Below, in pieces: positions 1 to 6,076 of a stretch of 6,653 nucleotides of DNA. Source of the DNA: an uncultured Bacteroidota bacterium (lineage in GTDB: Bacteria > Bacteroidota > Bacteroidia > Chitinophagales > Chitinophagaceae). Each line of letters starts with the position of its first letter. Position 1 is the first letter of the stretch. Where the stretch lies: assembly GCA_903912435.1 (NCBI GenBank), contig CAIWHI010001030.1:1-6653 (forward strand). The letters are read 5' to 3'. Under the pieces are notes generated by a model. That model was not told the origin of the DNA. It worked only from the letters and a program-made list of their open reading frames with translations, and ran no database searches. A program made the translations under genes and the position numbers.

Positions 1-51
1 ACTTATTCTTTCAAATAAATCCAACTCTTCTGATGTACAGGTTATTTCCAT
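1..51 (-). CDS. Possible N-terminus of a gene running off the left edge (partial)
   Basis: The minus strand reads open from an ATG at 51 to the window edge, giving 17 residues, MEITCTSEELDLFERIS. The mix of acidic and hydrophobic residues looks like the start of a folded protein. In-frame TAA codons at about 82-87 prevent a much longer N-terminus, so the ATG at 51 is the only good start. A Bacteroidota-type promoter candidate sits just upstream at 61-92, which supports the call, although it leaves a leader of only a few bases. No family can be assigned from 17 residues, and a chance open frame is a real alternative. Confidence 0.35.
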   Translation of the reverse strand, partial: MEITCTSEELDLFERIS

Positions 52-60
52 ATTCTCACG

Positions 61-92
61 CAAAGCTATGACAGGAATTATTTATTATGCAA
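61..92 (-). promoter_or_regulatory. Candidate Bacteroidota promoter for the left-edge minus-strand gene
   Basis: On the minus strand the box TAGCTTTG (plus positions 61-68) matches TAnnTTTG exactly. A TTG lies 21 nt upstream (90-92), close to the spacing known for the primary sigma factor of this phylum. The box ends 9 nt before the ATG at 51, so the transcript would have a very short leader. The motif is short and the surroundings AT-rich, so chance is possible. Confidence 0.35.
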
Positions 93-116
93 TATAAATT
101 TATTGATTGGGTACTG

Positions 117-290
117 AGGGACGTTGATTACATAAAGTCTACCAAATGGCGCAGGTGTTTTTCTTTTATGTACGGCACAATCCCTACAGTCGTTGGGACA
201 CGGGTAGCAACCTAATCAAGGGCTTTTGTAACTCCGCAGAAATGGAAAAGAACAAACCAAATGGCGGACTTTATTTAATCATCCTTCCCT
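117..290. repeat. Long imperfect inverted repeat around a more GC-rich loop
   Basis: The two arms pair over three blocks. AGGGA at 117-121 pairs with TCCCT at 286-290. Positions 126-149 pair with 257-280, with 19 of 24 Watson-Crick pairs plus one G-T; within this, GATTACATAAAGTC (126-139) matches the complement of 267-280 at 13 of 14 positions. TTCTTTT at 161-167 pairs with AAAAGAA at 246-252. The loop (168-245) is visibly richer in G and C than the flanks and contains GTTGGGACACGGGTAGCAAC at 191-210. The arms also give an apparent direct repeat, CCAAATGGCG at 142-151 and 257-266, because that word is nearly self-complementary. It could be a miniature transposable element, a structured RNA or a relic of an insertion sequence. 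I do not recognise the family. The structure is seen directly; its function is unknown. Confidence 0.5.
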
Positions 291-319
291 GTGTTAATAA
301 GGCAAAAAAACAGCGCTGA

Positions 320-878
320 GAAAGTACCATTGTTGCCTTGACCTGTGATTATGCATACTTTTTAGAACTAAAGTCATGTGTTCATCAAATGCGCCATATT
401 CATAATCCTACATCTATCCAAATCTACTAATCAAAATCAGTTCAAATTAGAGCAGCTATATATGTATAATTGGACAATTCAGCCTATATGCATCGCCAAA
501 ATTTCATATTCCTATTTCCATTGCAATGACAAGCGTTTGTTTCAATCAAACGACAATCACCATCATGACAAATTAGAATCAAAGCATTAACCGATACAAA
601 TCATGACAATATTTTTAAAATTGTTTGAATTTTACATCATGAAATAGTTGATAAATAAAATTAAAAAAATCAACTGACAATAAGATAAAAATCAAAATTA
701 GCTAAAGCTAACATTGAATTCGTAAATACTTAACATTATCAATAAACGAATCTAATAGTTAAGAACGTGTTAACTATATAGAAAAGTCCAATAAAGCCGA
801 ACAAGGACATTAAATAAAGGTAGGCAACAGGTTAGCCGAAAACTGATTAGAGTAGGCAAGTATTAAAAATATAGTTTT
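320..878. other. AT-rich stretch without a convincing gene
   Basis: No open frame here looks coding. The longest, 378-590 on the plus strand, has 70 codons of compositionally odd sequence and no recognisable domain. Small features are present. CGTTTG and CAAACG (534-539, 547-552) form a 6-bp inverted repeat with a 7-nt spacer. TCATGACAA occurs twice (563-571, 601-609). TTAGCT and AGCTAA (698-703, 706-711) form a tight inverted repeat. ATTCGT and ACGAAT (718-723, 746-751) are inverted 22 nt apart. None is long enough to name. I found no clear TTG/TAnnTTTG promoter for the gene at 879. Confidence 0.5.
755..777. promoter_or_regulatory. Perfect 8-bp inverted repeat, possible operator
   Basis: ATAGTTAA (755-762) and TTAACTAT (770-777) are perfect inverted repeats separated by the 7-nt spacer GAACGTG. 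The size and symmetry suit the binding site of a dimeric regulator. It lies about 100 bp upstream of the start codon at 879. No T-run follows, so it is not a terminator. Because the words are AT-rich, a chance palindrome cannot be excluded. Confidence 0.3.
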
Positions 879-1331
879 ATGAAAATTATAGCGTGTGAAG
901 TCAGTAAAGAAATTGAAGGCTGTCCTAAGGAGAATGCAATTGATGGTGACATTACAACAATTTGGAGTTCCGGTGCTGCTTCTACTCCACCTGACTGCCA
1001 ATGGATTGAAGTAATTTTAGACCACCCAATGGAAAAAGTCACATTATATTGGATGCCCGAAATGTTGCCTAGCACAGGAGATGTTAAAGTTGAGTTTAAA
1101 TTGTATAATAAAGGAAGCGAAGAAATTGGATTGAACACACCTGCACCCTATCATTGTGCGACCAAGGTGTGGGTATACTCTACCTTACATACATACGACC
1201 CAAAAAGCAATCCGGATATTACAGATTGGAAAGTTAAACGTGTAAGAATGACCTTCATATCTTCACCTTCATGGATAGCGCTTAGAGAAATAACTGTCCA
1301 AGAACCAAGCGACCTGCATAAAACACTGTAA
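879..1331 (+). CDS. Orphan F5/8 type C (discoidin-like) domain protein
   Basis: The 150-residue product is essentially one galactose-binding-like beta-sandwich. Seen in the sequence are the AIDGDITTIWSS block (residues 20-31), the WIEVILDHP strand (42-50) and VTLYWMP (54-60), then the closing block VKRVRMTF (119-126) with WIALREITV (132-140). These fit the usual F5/8 C order, AxDGdxxTxW followed by qWixxdLg and a final xxxxLxEixV strand. Such domains normally bind glycans or lipids and sit in secreted multidomain proteins. Here there is no signal peptide, transmembrane segment, partner domain or T9SS tail. Four cysteines (6, 15, 40, 93) are present. The ATG at 879 follows an in-frame TAA 12 nt upstream, so the protein is not simply mis-started. 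It forms its own transcription unit, bounded by a long non-coding leader and a strong terminator. It may be an intracellular binding protein or a remnant of a larger gene. The fold is fairly sure; the role is unknown. Confidence 0.8.
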   Translation: MKIIACEVSKEIEGCPKENAIDGDITTIWSSGAASTPPDCQWIEVILDHPMEKVTLYWMPEMLPSTGDVKVEFKLYNKGSEEIGLNTPAPYHCATKVWVYSTLHTYDPKSNPDITDWKVKRVRMTFISSPSWIALREITVQEPSDLHKTL

Positions 1332-1350
1332 AGTTTGAATATTTATCTTT

Positions 1351-1401
1351 TCAGCCCTTTGTATCGCTTAAAGGCGATGCACAGGGCTGATTTTGTATTT
1401 T
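1351..1401 (+). terminator. Strong intrinsic terminator after the discoidin-like gene
   Basis: TCAGCCCT (1351-1358) pairs with AGGGCTGA (1383-1390), and ATCGC (1362-1366) with GCGAT (1374-1378). The bases between add two normal pairs and one G-T, leaving a single mismatch in a stem of about 17 positions closed by a 6-nt loop (TTAAAG, with 1367-1373 as the approximate loop region). The run TTTTGTATTTT follows at once (1391-1401). It starts 20 nt after the stop codon at 1329-1331. The minus-strand side lacks a T-run, so termination is probably one-way. Confidence 0.85.
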
Positions 1402-1420
1402 ATCTATTATATCTAAACAG

Positions 1421-1538
1421 CAAATCCCCTAAAGAGCTTGTAGAAGGTAAGTAATCAAAAATCCTAAAATCTTAGAATCCTGCCCATCTTAATTCAGACT
1501 CTCCCTCACAAAATCCCCAAAATCCTGACTATAATCAG
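1421..1538. repeat. ATCCT-rich intergenic repeat tract
   Basis: Short variants of one word recur in this non-coding gap: AAATCCCCTAA (1422-1432), AAAAATCCTAAAATC (1457-1471), AGAATCCTGCCCATC (1474-1488) and AAAATCCCCAAAATCCTGAC (1510-1529), with ATTCAGACT (1492-1500) between them. No frame is coding. From general knowledge, tracts of AATCCT words next to a TCAGAC word recur between genes in many Bacteroidota genomes, but I cannot confirm that this copy belongs to such a family. It lies between the terminator at 1351 and the promoter of the U32 operon. Confidence 0.35.
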
Positions 1539-1568
1539 TTCCATATATGGGTAATGGATATAATTTTG
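1539..1568 (+). promoter_or_regulatory. Candidate promoter of the U32-ferredoxin operon
   Basis: TAATTTTG at 1561-1568 matches the Bacteroidota -7 box TAnnTTTG exactly. Nineteen bases upstream is TTC (1539-1541), one mismatch from the -33 TTG. The start codon at 1587 follows 18 nt after the box, leaving a leader of roughly 12-15 nt. No Shine-Dalgarno sequence is evident before the tandem ATG ATG, as is common in this phylum. Confidence 0.5.
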
Positions 1569-1586
1569 GCGGTTTAGTATTCTTCT

Positions 1587-2822
1587 ATGATGGAAATAAT
1601 GGCCCCGGTGGGCTCATGGGAAAGTTTGCAGGCTGCTATACAGGCAGGGGCTGATTCTATATATTTTGGTGTGGAGCAATTGAATATGAGGGTTAAATCT
1701 GCCGCATCGCTTACCGTGGCTGATATCCCTGAAGTTGTGGCCCGCTGCGGGGAGCATGGCATCAGAACCTATCTCACACTCAATACTACCATGTACGACC
1801 ATGATAAACAATTGGCTAGCACCATCATAGCACAGTGCAAGGCTAGCGGTGTAAATGCCATCATTGCGGCTGATTTTGCCGTGCTGAATGAATGCAGAAA
1901 ACAAGGTGTAAGCATACATATAAGCACTCAGGCCAATATCACCAACATTGATACCGTAGAGTTTTTCAGTGCATATGCCGACCTGATTGTGCTTTCGCGC
2001 GAACTTACCCTGCAACAGGTTAAAAATATTACCAGAGAAATTAAGTCGCGCAACATTATGGGGCCTAAAGGCGAACTGATGAAGATTGAAATATTTGCCC
2101 ATGGTGCCTTATGTATGGCCGTATCAGGCAAATGTTACCTTAGCCTCGACTCTAATAATTCATCGGCCAACAGAGGTGCATGTGTGCAGAATTGCAGGCA
2201 CAAATACCTGGTTACCGATTTGGATAGTGGCAAAGAACTGGAAATTGACAATGAATATATTATGAGTGCAAAAGACCTTTGCACCATAGATTTCCTGGAT
2301 AAAATAGCAGAAACAGGCGTATCGGTATTGAAAATAGAAGGGCGTGGCCGGAGTGCCGACTATGTTTATACTACTGTAAAATGTTATAAAGAAGCTGCAA
2401 TTGCCATAGAAGATGGCAGCTATAGTAAAGAAAAAACAGAAGACTGGAAGGCAAGGCTCAGCACGGTCTTTAACCGTGGTTTCTGGGACGGCTATTACCT
2501 GGGTAGGCAACTTGGCGAGTGGAGTGATACCGATGGGTCGCAGGCTACACGCAAAAAAATATACCTGGGCAAGGCTGTAAAATACTACCCAAAGATAGGG
2601 GTTGCTGAATTTGTTTTAGAAACAGCCGGCCTGGCAGTAGGTGATGAACTATTACTTATGGGGCCTACTACCGGTATTGTATCTCAGATAGTTGATAAAA
2701 TCCATGTAGATAATGGCCCTGTAGCAATGGCTGATAAAGGCAACAGCATTGCCGTGCCCTTTGCCGAGAAAGTAAGGACGGGAGATAAATTGTATAAAAT
2801 AGTAACCACCGAATATGCCTAA
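1587..2822 (+). CDS. U32 family protein, TrhP/YegQ/YrrO-like (probable tRNA U34 hydroxylation)
   Basis: The 411-residue product has the U32 layout. An N-terminal TIM-barrel part starts MAPVGSWESLQAAIQAGADS (residues 5-24). The family signature EIFAHGALCMAVSGKCYLS follows at 168-186, then RGACVQNCRHKY (196-207), KDLC (229-232) and KIEGR (249-253). A small C-terminal beta-barrel (about 325-408) includes YYPKIGVAEF and VGDELLLMGPTTG. Cysteines 176, 183, 199, 203 and 232 lie in the region where U32 proteins hold an Fe-S cluster. Members long called collagenase-like peptidases are now known as oxygen-independent hydroxylases: TrhP makes 5-hydroxyuridine at tRNA position 34 using prephenate, and UbiU/UbiV act in ubiquinone synthesis. 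The length and the extra C-terminal domain fit TrhP/YrrO (about 420-450 residues) better than UbiU (about 330) or RlhA (about 650). Either ATG of the tandem pair could be the start. The next gene overlaps it by 8 nt. Family is near certain; the exact substrate is inferred. Confidence 0.95.
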   Translation: MMEIMAPVGSWESLQAAIQAGADSIYFGVEQLNMRVKSAASLTVADIPEVVARCGEHGIRTYLTLNTTMYDHDKQLASTIIAQCKASGVNAIIAADFAVLNECRKQGVSIHISTQANITNIDTVEFFSAYADLIVLSRELTLQQVKNITREIKSRNIMGPKGELMKIEIFAHGALCMAVSGKCYLSLDSNNSSANRGACVQNCRHKYLVTDLDSGKELEIDNEYIMSAKDLCTIDFLDKIAETGVSVLKIEGRGRSADYVYTTVKCYKEAAIAIEDGSYSKEKTEDWKARLSTVFNRGFWDGYYLGRQLGEWSDTDGSQATRKKIYLGKAVKYYPKIGVAEFVLETAGLAVGDELLLMGPTTGIVSQIVDKIHVDNGPVAMADKGNSIAVPFAEKVRTGDKLYKIVTTEYA

Positions 2823-3039
2823 AATCCTACATCAACGGGGCAAGTGTATAGGTTGCAATATTTGCTTTGAGATATGGCCTGTAAGGTGGCGCATGTCACG
2901 GCAAGATGGCAAGTGTACCCTTATAGATGGCACTGAAAAAAAAGGAATCTGGCAAGCCCTGGTTTCCGGCGATGAATTGGCTATTAATAAAAAAGTTGCA
3001 CAGGCTTGCCCTGTGAAAATAATTAAAATTGTGGAGTAG
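2815..3039 (+). CDS. Small single-cluster [4Fe-4S] ferredoxin-like protein
   Basis: The 74-residue product has CIGCNIC near the N-terminus (Cys 11, 14, 17) and ACPV near the C-terminus (Cys 65, Pro 66), the CxxCxxC...CP ligand set of one [4Fe-4S] cluster. Cys 34 is extra. The second cluster of bacterial 8Fe ferredoxins is missing, and a segment of about 45 residues fills the middle. No signal peptide or membrane segment is present, so it should be cytoplasmic and carry electrons. Its ATG (2815) lies within the last codons of the U32 gene, an 8-nt overlap that implies translational coupling. The likely partner is therefore the U32 Fe-S enzyme, which is an inference from context. The stop codon lies 9 nt from the stop of the convergent gene, leaving no room for a separate terminator. 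Confidence 0.88.
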   Translation: MPKILHQRGKCIGCNICFEIWPVRWRMSRQDGKCTLIDGTEKKGIWQALVSGDELAINKKVAQACPVKIIKIVE

Positions 3040-3048
3040 GTTATAGGC

Positions 3049-5379
3049 TTATTTCACCACCGAAACCTTGGCAAAATACTTGTTTACACCACTCTTCACC
3101 TGGCATATATACATACCATTAGGTATGCCAGCTAAACTGACAGTAGTAGCCCCTAATGAAGTTTCCAGCTGATTTCTATAAATAGTCTGACCCTGCATAT
3201 TTACCAATTCCACCTGCACATTGGTTTCTAAAATCCCTGACCAGCTAATATTCAAAAGATCATTAGCCGGATTAGGGAAGGCTTGTATTTGGCCATTTTC
3301 AACAACATTATAAATATCTACCTTGCTGCGTTCTTTCCTTTTATATAGCTCCAACCCTCCCCTCTTGTTACCCAAAATAAGCTCAAAACTACCATCATGG
3401 CCCATATCAGCAATTGTAAGCGATGCCCGCATATTATCATAGATACCACCTGCTGGTACAGGTTGCGCATAAGCATTGTGGGTAGAATCAATAAATGAAA
3501 ACTGACTATCCAGCATGGTATAGGTAGCAGTAGTGTCGCCACTCTGGAAGCCTGTGAACCTATAAATATTGCCTGAATTGCTCCCTATCATTAGGTAATC
3601 AATACCGGTTGAATCAATTTTACCAATAAATGGTGTGCTATAAATATTGAAATTACGCTTGGGGTCGGCTGCAATATGCCCCAGCTCCTGGGTGATTAAC
3701 TTTAACTTTATAGTGCCGGGTATAGTGCTTACGTTTTGGTAATACACCAATGTGCCATAGATATTGCCTATAATAAGGTCCTTTTTGGTATCCTTATCAA
3801 TATCATAAATAAATGGTGCAGCAGAATTGTCAACAGATATTGTATCCCCGTTTTCATCTGTGAGGTATAAAGAAACCAATTGCCATATAGGTGTAACCGT
3901 ATCACTTGTAGCCCAGTTTTTGAAATAAGAGATAGTACCGTTTGAATGACCTACAAGAAGGTCGGCCTTCCCATCATTATCAATATCACCAAAGGCTATT
4001 GCAGTTCCCTTAAAATTATAAATGCTGGTATTGAGGAAATCAGTAGTCTGTAAGGTCAATTGCGGGTGACCTACAGTACCTGTATTTTTATAATAGGAAA
4101 TACGGCTTTTCATAGTGCCATCGGGCTGAAAATACCCACCTGAACCAACAAACAAATCGGGTAAACCATCCTTATTATAATCAAATACCATAGGGAACGA
4201 CGAAGAACCACAATCAATAGTCATATCAGTCATAAACGAATCAGATTGGAAACGCCAATCCGGGTGACCTGCGGTTGAATAATTTTTATAGTACCAGATA
4301 GTATGATAATTTTCAGATCCTTCACCTAATTTATTAGGTGCAATAATCAAATCTTTCTTACCATCCTGGTCTATATCTATATTAAATGCGGCAGGCCATT
4401 GGGGTAATTCCACCGATGTGCCACCTGTAGTTGATTGCCATAAGGTATCCTGCGAGATCAGACTATCCGGGCCTGAACCGTTCTCTATTCTTCCATTAAT
4501 CACCAGGCAAAGCTCATTAAAATAGGAATTACCATTGAGTAAATCATAATCGCCATCCATATCCCAATCGAATAGACAGGGTGTATTACCCCCATCGGTA
4601 ACCCTGCCACCTGTACGTGGCGTTTTGTGCAGGTGGCTATTATTACACGGTATGCAATTAGCAGCGGTTTTGGCCAATTCCATAGCCCTAAATACACCTT
4701 GTTTTGCTTTCCCCCAGCATCCGTCCACCAATTTAATAGATATTGTATCACATGGCAGTCCATTTTCCACACGCATATTTTTATACCAGTTCATGGTTCC
4801 ACCACTTATGTCATAGGCGATGAAGTCGAGGTCACCATCATTATCTACGTCTACTATGGCTGGTATATCATAGGGATTGGTAAATGCATTTACCGGAAAC
4901 CCATGTGTGTAGGCATCATTAGAATAAAGCAGGTCCTGGTAAAATGCAAAACACAACTGGTTGGATGAATTATAATAACCCCTATATACCTCAAATCCTG
5001 ATGTACCCTGCTGGAATAAATCGGCAATACCATCACAGTTATAATCTGCCAATATAAGGTAGTTATAAATAGCCGGAAAATTGAGGGCATATTTAGGATC
5101 GTATTTATATATTGGATGCCCTGTTGTACCCTTATTGATAAAAGTGCGAACGCTATTCCATGGTTCAAATATCACCAGATCCTGCAATCCATCATTGTTT
5201 AGGTCACCCATAGTCAACTGTGGATTGTTAAACCCACCACACCATGCCAGGGTTTGTTCCCTGTTGTAGGCAAATACCTTGATGCTGGTATCAGGTTGAT
5301 AAAATTTCAACTGCGCATCTGAATTGCTTGCAAACAATAAAATAAAAGCAATAAATAAACCCGCTACTCTAATCTGCAT
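3049..5379 (-). CDS. Secreted FG-GAP/VCBS repeat protein with T9SS sorting domain
   Basis: The 776-residue product begins with a Sec signal peptide (hydrophobic core about residues 5-17, likely cleavage after SDA, residues 20-22). It carries eight calcium-loop repeats of the DxxxDGxxD type, with first Asp at 59, 112, 177, 271, 335, 400, 465 and 526; the eighth has Thr in place of the loop Gly. Two weaker copies lie near 587 and 658. Spacing of about 61-65 residues suggests a beta-propeller, as in integrin-like FG-GAP domains. Linkers of the form NxGTxGHP recur near 82, 366 and 432. The C-terminus is a type A T9SS sorting domain: FPNPANDLLNIS (701-712), ELVNMQGQ (724-731), GMYICQVKSG (755-764) and the basic end KVSVVK. 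The protein should cross the outer membrane and be anchored at or released from the surface. Its ligand is unknown. Only a weak promoter-like pair (TTG at 5424-5422, TATTTTAA at 5399-5392, minus strand) precedes it. Confidence 0.95.
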   Translation of the reverse strand: MQIRVAGLFIAFILLFASNSDAQLKFYQPDTSIKVFAYNREQTLAWCGGFNNPQLTMGDLNNDGLQDLVIFEPWNSVRTFINKGTTGHPIYKYDPKYALNFPAIYNYLILADYNCDGIADLFQQGTSGFEVYRGYYNSSNQLCFAFYQDLLYSNDAYTHGFPVNAFTNPYDIPAIVDVDNDGDLDFIAYDISGGTMNWYKNMRVENGLPCDTISIKLVDGCWGKAKQGVFRAMELAKTAANCIPCNNSHLHKTPRTGGRVTDGGNTPCLFDWDMDGDYDLLNGNSYFNELCLVINGRIENGSGPDSLISQDTLWQSTTGGTSVELPQWPAAFNIDIDQDGKKDLIIAPNKLGEGSENYHTIWYYKNYSTAGHPDWRFQSDSFMTDMTIDCGSSSFPMVFDYNKDGLPDLFVGSGGYFQPDGTMKSRISYYKNTGTVGHPQLTLQTTDFLNTSIYNFKGTAIAFGDIDNDGKADLLVGHSNGTISYFKNWATSDTVTPIWQLVSLYLTDENGDTISVDNSAAPFIYDIDKDTKKDLIIGNIYGTLVYYQNVSTIPGTIKLKLITQELGHIAADPKRNFNIYSTPFIGKIDSTGIDYLMIGSNSGNIYRFTGFQSGDTTATYTMLDSQFSFIDSTHNAYAQPVPAGGIYDNMRASLTIADMGHDGSFELILGNKRGGLELYKRKERSKVDIYNVVENGQIQAFPNPANDLLNISWSGILETNVQVELVNMQGQTIYRNQLETSLGATTVSLAGIPNGMYICQVKSGVNKYFAKVSVVK

Positions 5380-5547
5380 AACATAATTCGTTTAAAATAT
5401 CCTCAGTGAGTGATTAATCAGCAATAAATTTAAGGAAAATTAATGAAAATAGCTTTAAGAATTACGTGAAATCCAGGCAATACAGCTCAATTTCCAAATT
5501 TATATTAGGAAAAACAAATACCCACATTATTTCTATTAACTGATAGT

Positions 5548-5880
5548 CTATATTTTCTCTACCAATACAGCAGTGCCATAAGCCAATACTTCTGTAATAG
5601 TTTCCCCTACGTCATTTGCATCATAGCGCATAGCTATGATAGCATTAGCTCCACGTTGGCTGGCATGTTCTATCATTCTATGGTAGGCTTCTTCCCTTGC
5701 TTTCTCGCAAAGCTCTACATATACTGATAGTTCACCTCCAAAAACAGATTGTAAATCACCGGCAATATTGCCTAATAGGCTACGCGACCTTACGGTAATG
5801 CCCCTAACTACGCCCAGGTGGCGGGTAATCCTGTATCCCTCAAGTGAGTTAGCTGTTGTAATAAGATTATTATCAATCAT
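5548..5880 (-). CDS. ybjQ: YbjQ/UPF0145 family protein (putative heavy-metal-binding domain)
   Basis: The 110-residue product spans the whole UPF0145/DUF74 family, whose members are usually about 105-110 residues. Diagnostic blocks are LEGYRITRHLGVVRGITVRS (residues 13-32), the GGELSVY block (48-54), the helix AREEAYHRMIEHA (61-73), GANAIIAMRYD (77-87) and the ending EVLAYGTAVLV (97-107). Known structures in this family are pentameric alpha/beta proteins; metal binding was proposed from sequence and no enzymatic activity is established. No signal peptide or membrane segment is visible, so it should be cytoplasmic. It has its own promoter candidate with an exact TATCTTTG box at 5893-5900. The 168-bp gap to the FG-GAP gene downstream argues against a tight operon. 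The gap holds no clear terminator, only a weak AT-rich inverted repeat at 5491-5512. The symbol is given at family level. Confidence 0.93.
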   Translation of the reverse strand: MIDNNLITTANSLEGYRITRHLGVVRGITVRSRSLLGNIAGDLQSVFGGELSVYVELCEKAREEAYHRMIEHASQRGANAIIAMRYDANDVGETITEVLAYGTAVLVEKI

Positions 5881-5892
5881 GATTTTTTATTT

Positions 5893-5922
5893 CAAAGATA
5901 ATGGGATGATGCTGAAAAGCAT
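5893..5922 (-). promoter_or_regulatory. Candidate promoter of the ybjQ-like gene
   Basis: On the minus strand TATCTTTG (plus positions 5893-5900) matches TAnnTTTG exactly. Nineteen bases upstream is ATG (5920-5922), one mismatch from TTG. The box ends 12 nt before the start codon, giving a short leader typical of this phylum. The -7 box is convincing and the -33 element is weak. Confidence 0.5.
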
Positions 5923-6026
5923 TGGAAAATTGAAATCAAAAAAAGATAAAACTAAGGCTGTCTACTTTTAGGGGAAAACACCAAGCTTAGAACAGCAAAA
6001 AAATCAAAAAAAAATTATTAAGAAAC

Positions 6027-6057
6027 TTGACAATAATATAAAGAATTTATAAATTTA
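6027..6057 (+). promoter_or_regulatory. Candidate promoter of the right-edge membrane protein gene
   Basis: TTG at 6027-6029 is followed after 20 nt by TAAATTTA (6050-6057), which matches TAnnTTTG except for the last base. The start codon at 6077 is 19 nt further on. The upstream A-rich run (about 5996-6014) could act as an UP-like element. It sits back to back with the minus-strand promoter at 5893-5922 in a 196-bp divergent region. Confidence 0.42.
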
Positions 6058-6076
6058 CATCTATCAATTTAGCACC

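Noticed and set aside
168..245. Integron attC-like site in the palindrome loop
   Set aside because: The region contains GTTGGGA, but the core GTTRRRY and RYYYAAC motifs are not satisfied and no integrase is present.
110..330. Retron-like or self-splicing element
   Set aside because: A long inverted repeat alone is not enough: no reverse transcriptase, maturase or conserved catalytic core is visible in the window.
378..590. 70-codon plus-strand open frame
   Set aside because: Composition is odd for a protein (HHHH, many N, Q and S), it lies in AT-rich spacer, and it has neither a promoter-like box nor a recognisable domain.
1614..2102. 162-codon minus-strand frame opposite the U32 gene
   Set aside because: It is a shadow of a strongly conserved coding region; the plus-strand U32 motifs are unmistakable.
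4627..4968. 113-codon plus-strand frame inside the FG-GAP gene
   Set aside because: It is antisense to the propeller-coding sequence, whose signal peptide, repeats and sorting domain are all in the minus frame.
5491..5512. TTTCC/GGAAA inverted repeat as terminator of the ybjQ-like gene
   Set aside because: The stem is AT-rich with a mismatch, and no T-run follows it on the minus strand.
5768..5971. 67-codon plus-strand frame over the ybjQ start
   Set aside because: It is antisense to the conserved N-terminus of the UPF0145 protein and continues into low-complexity A-rich spacer.
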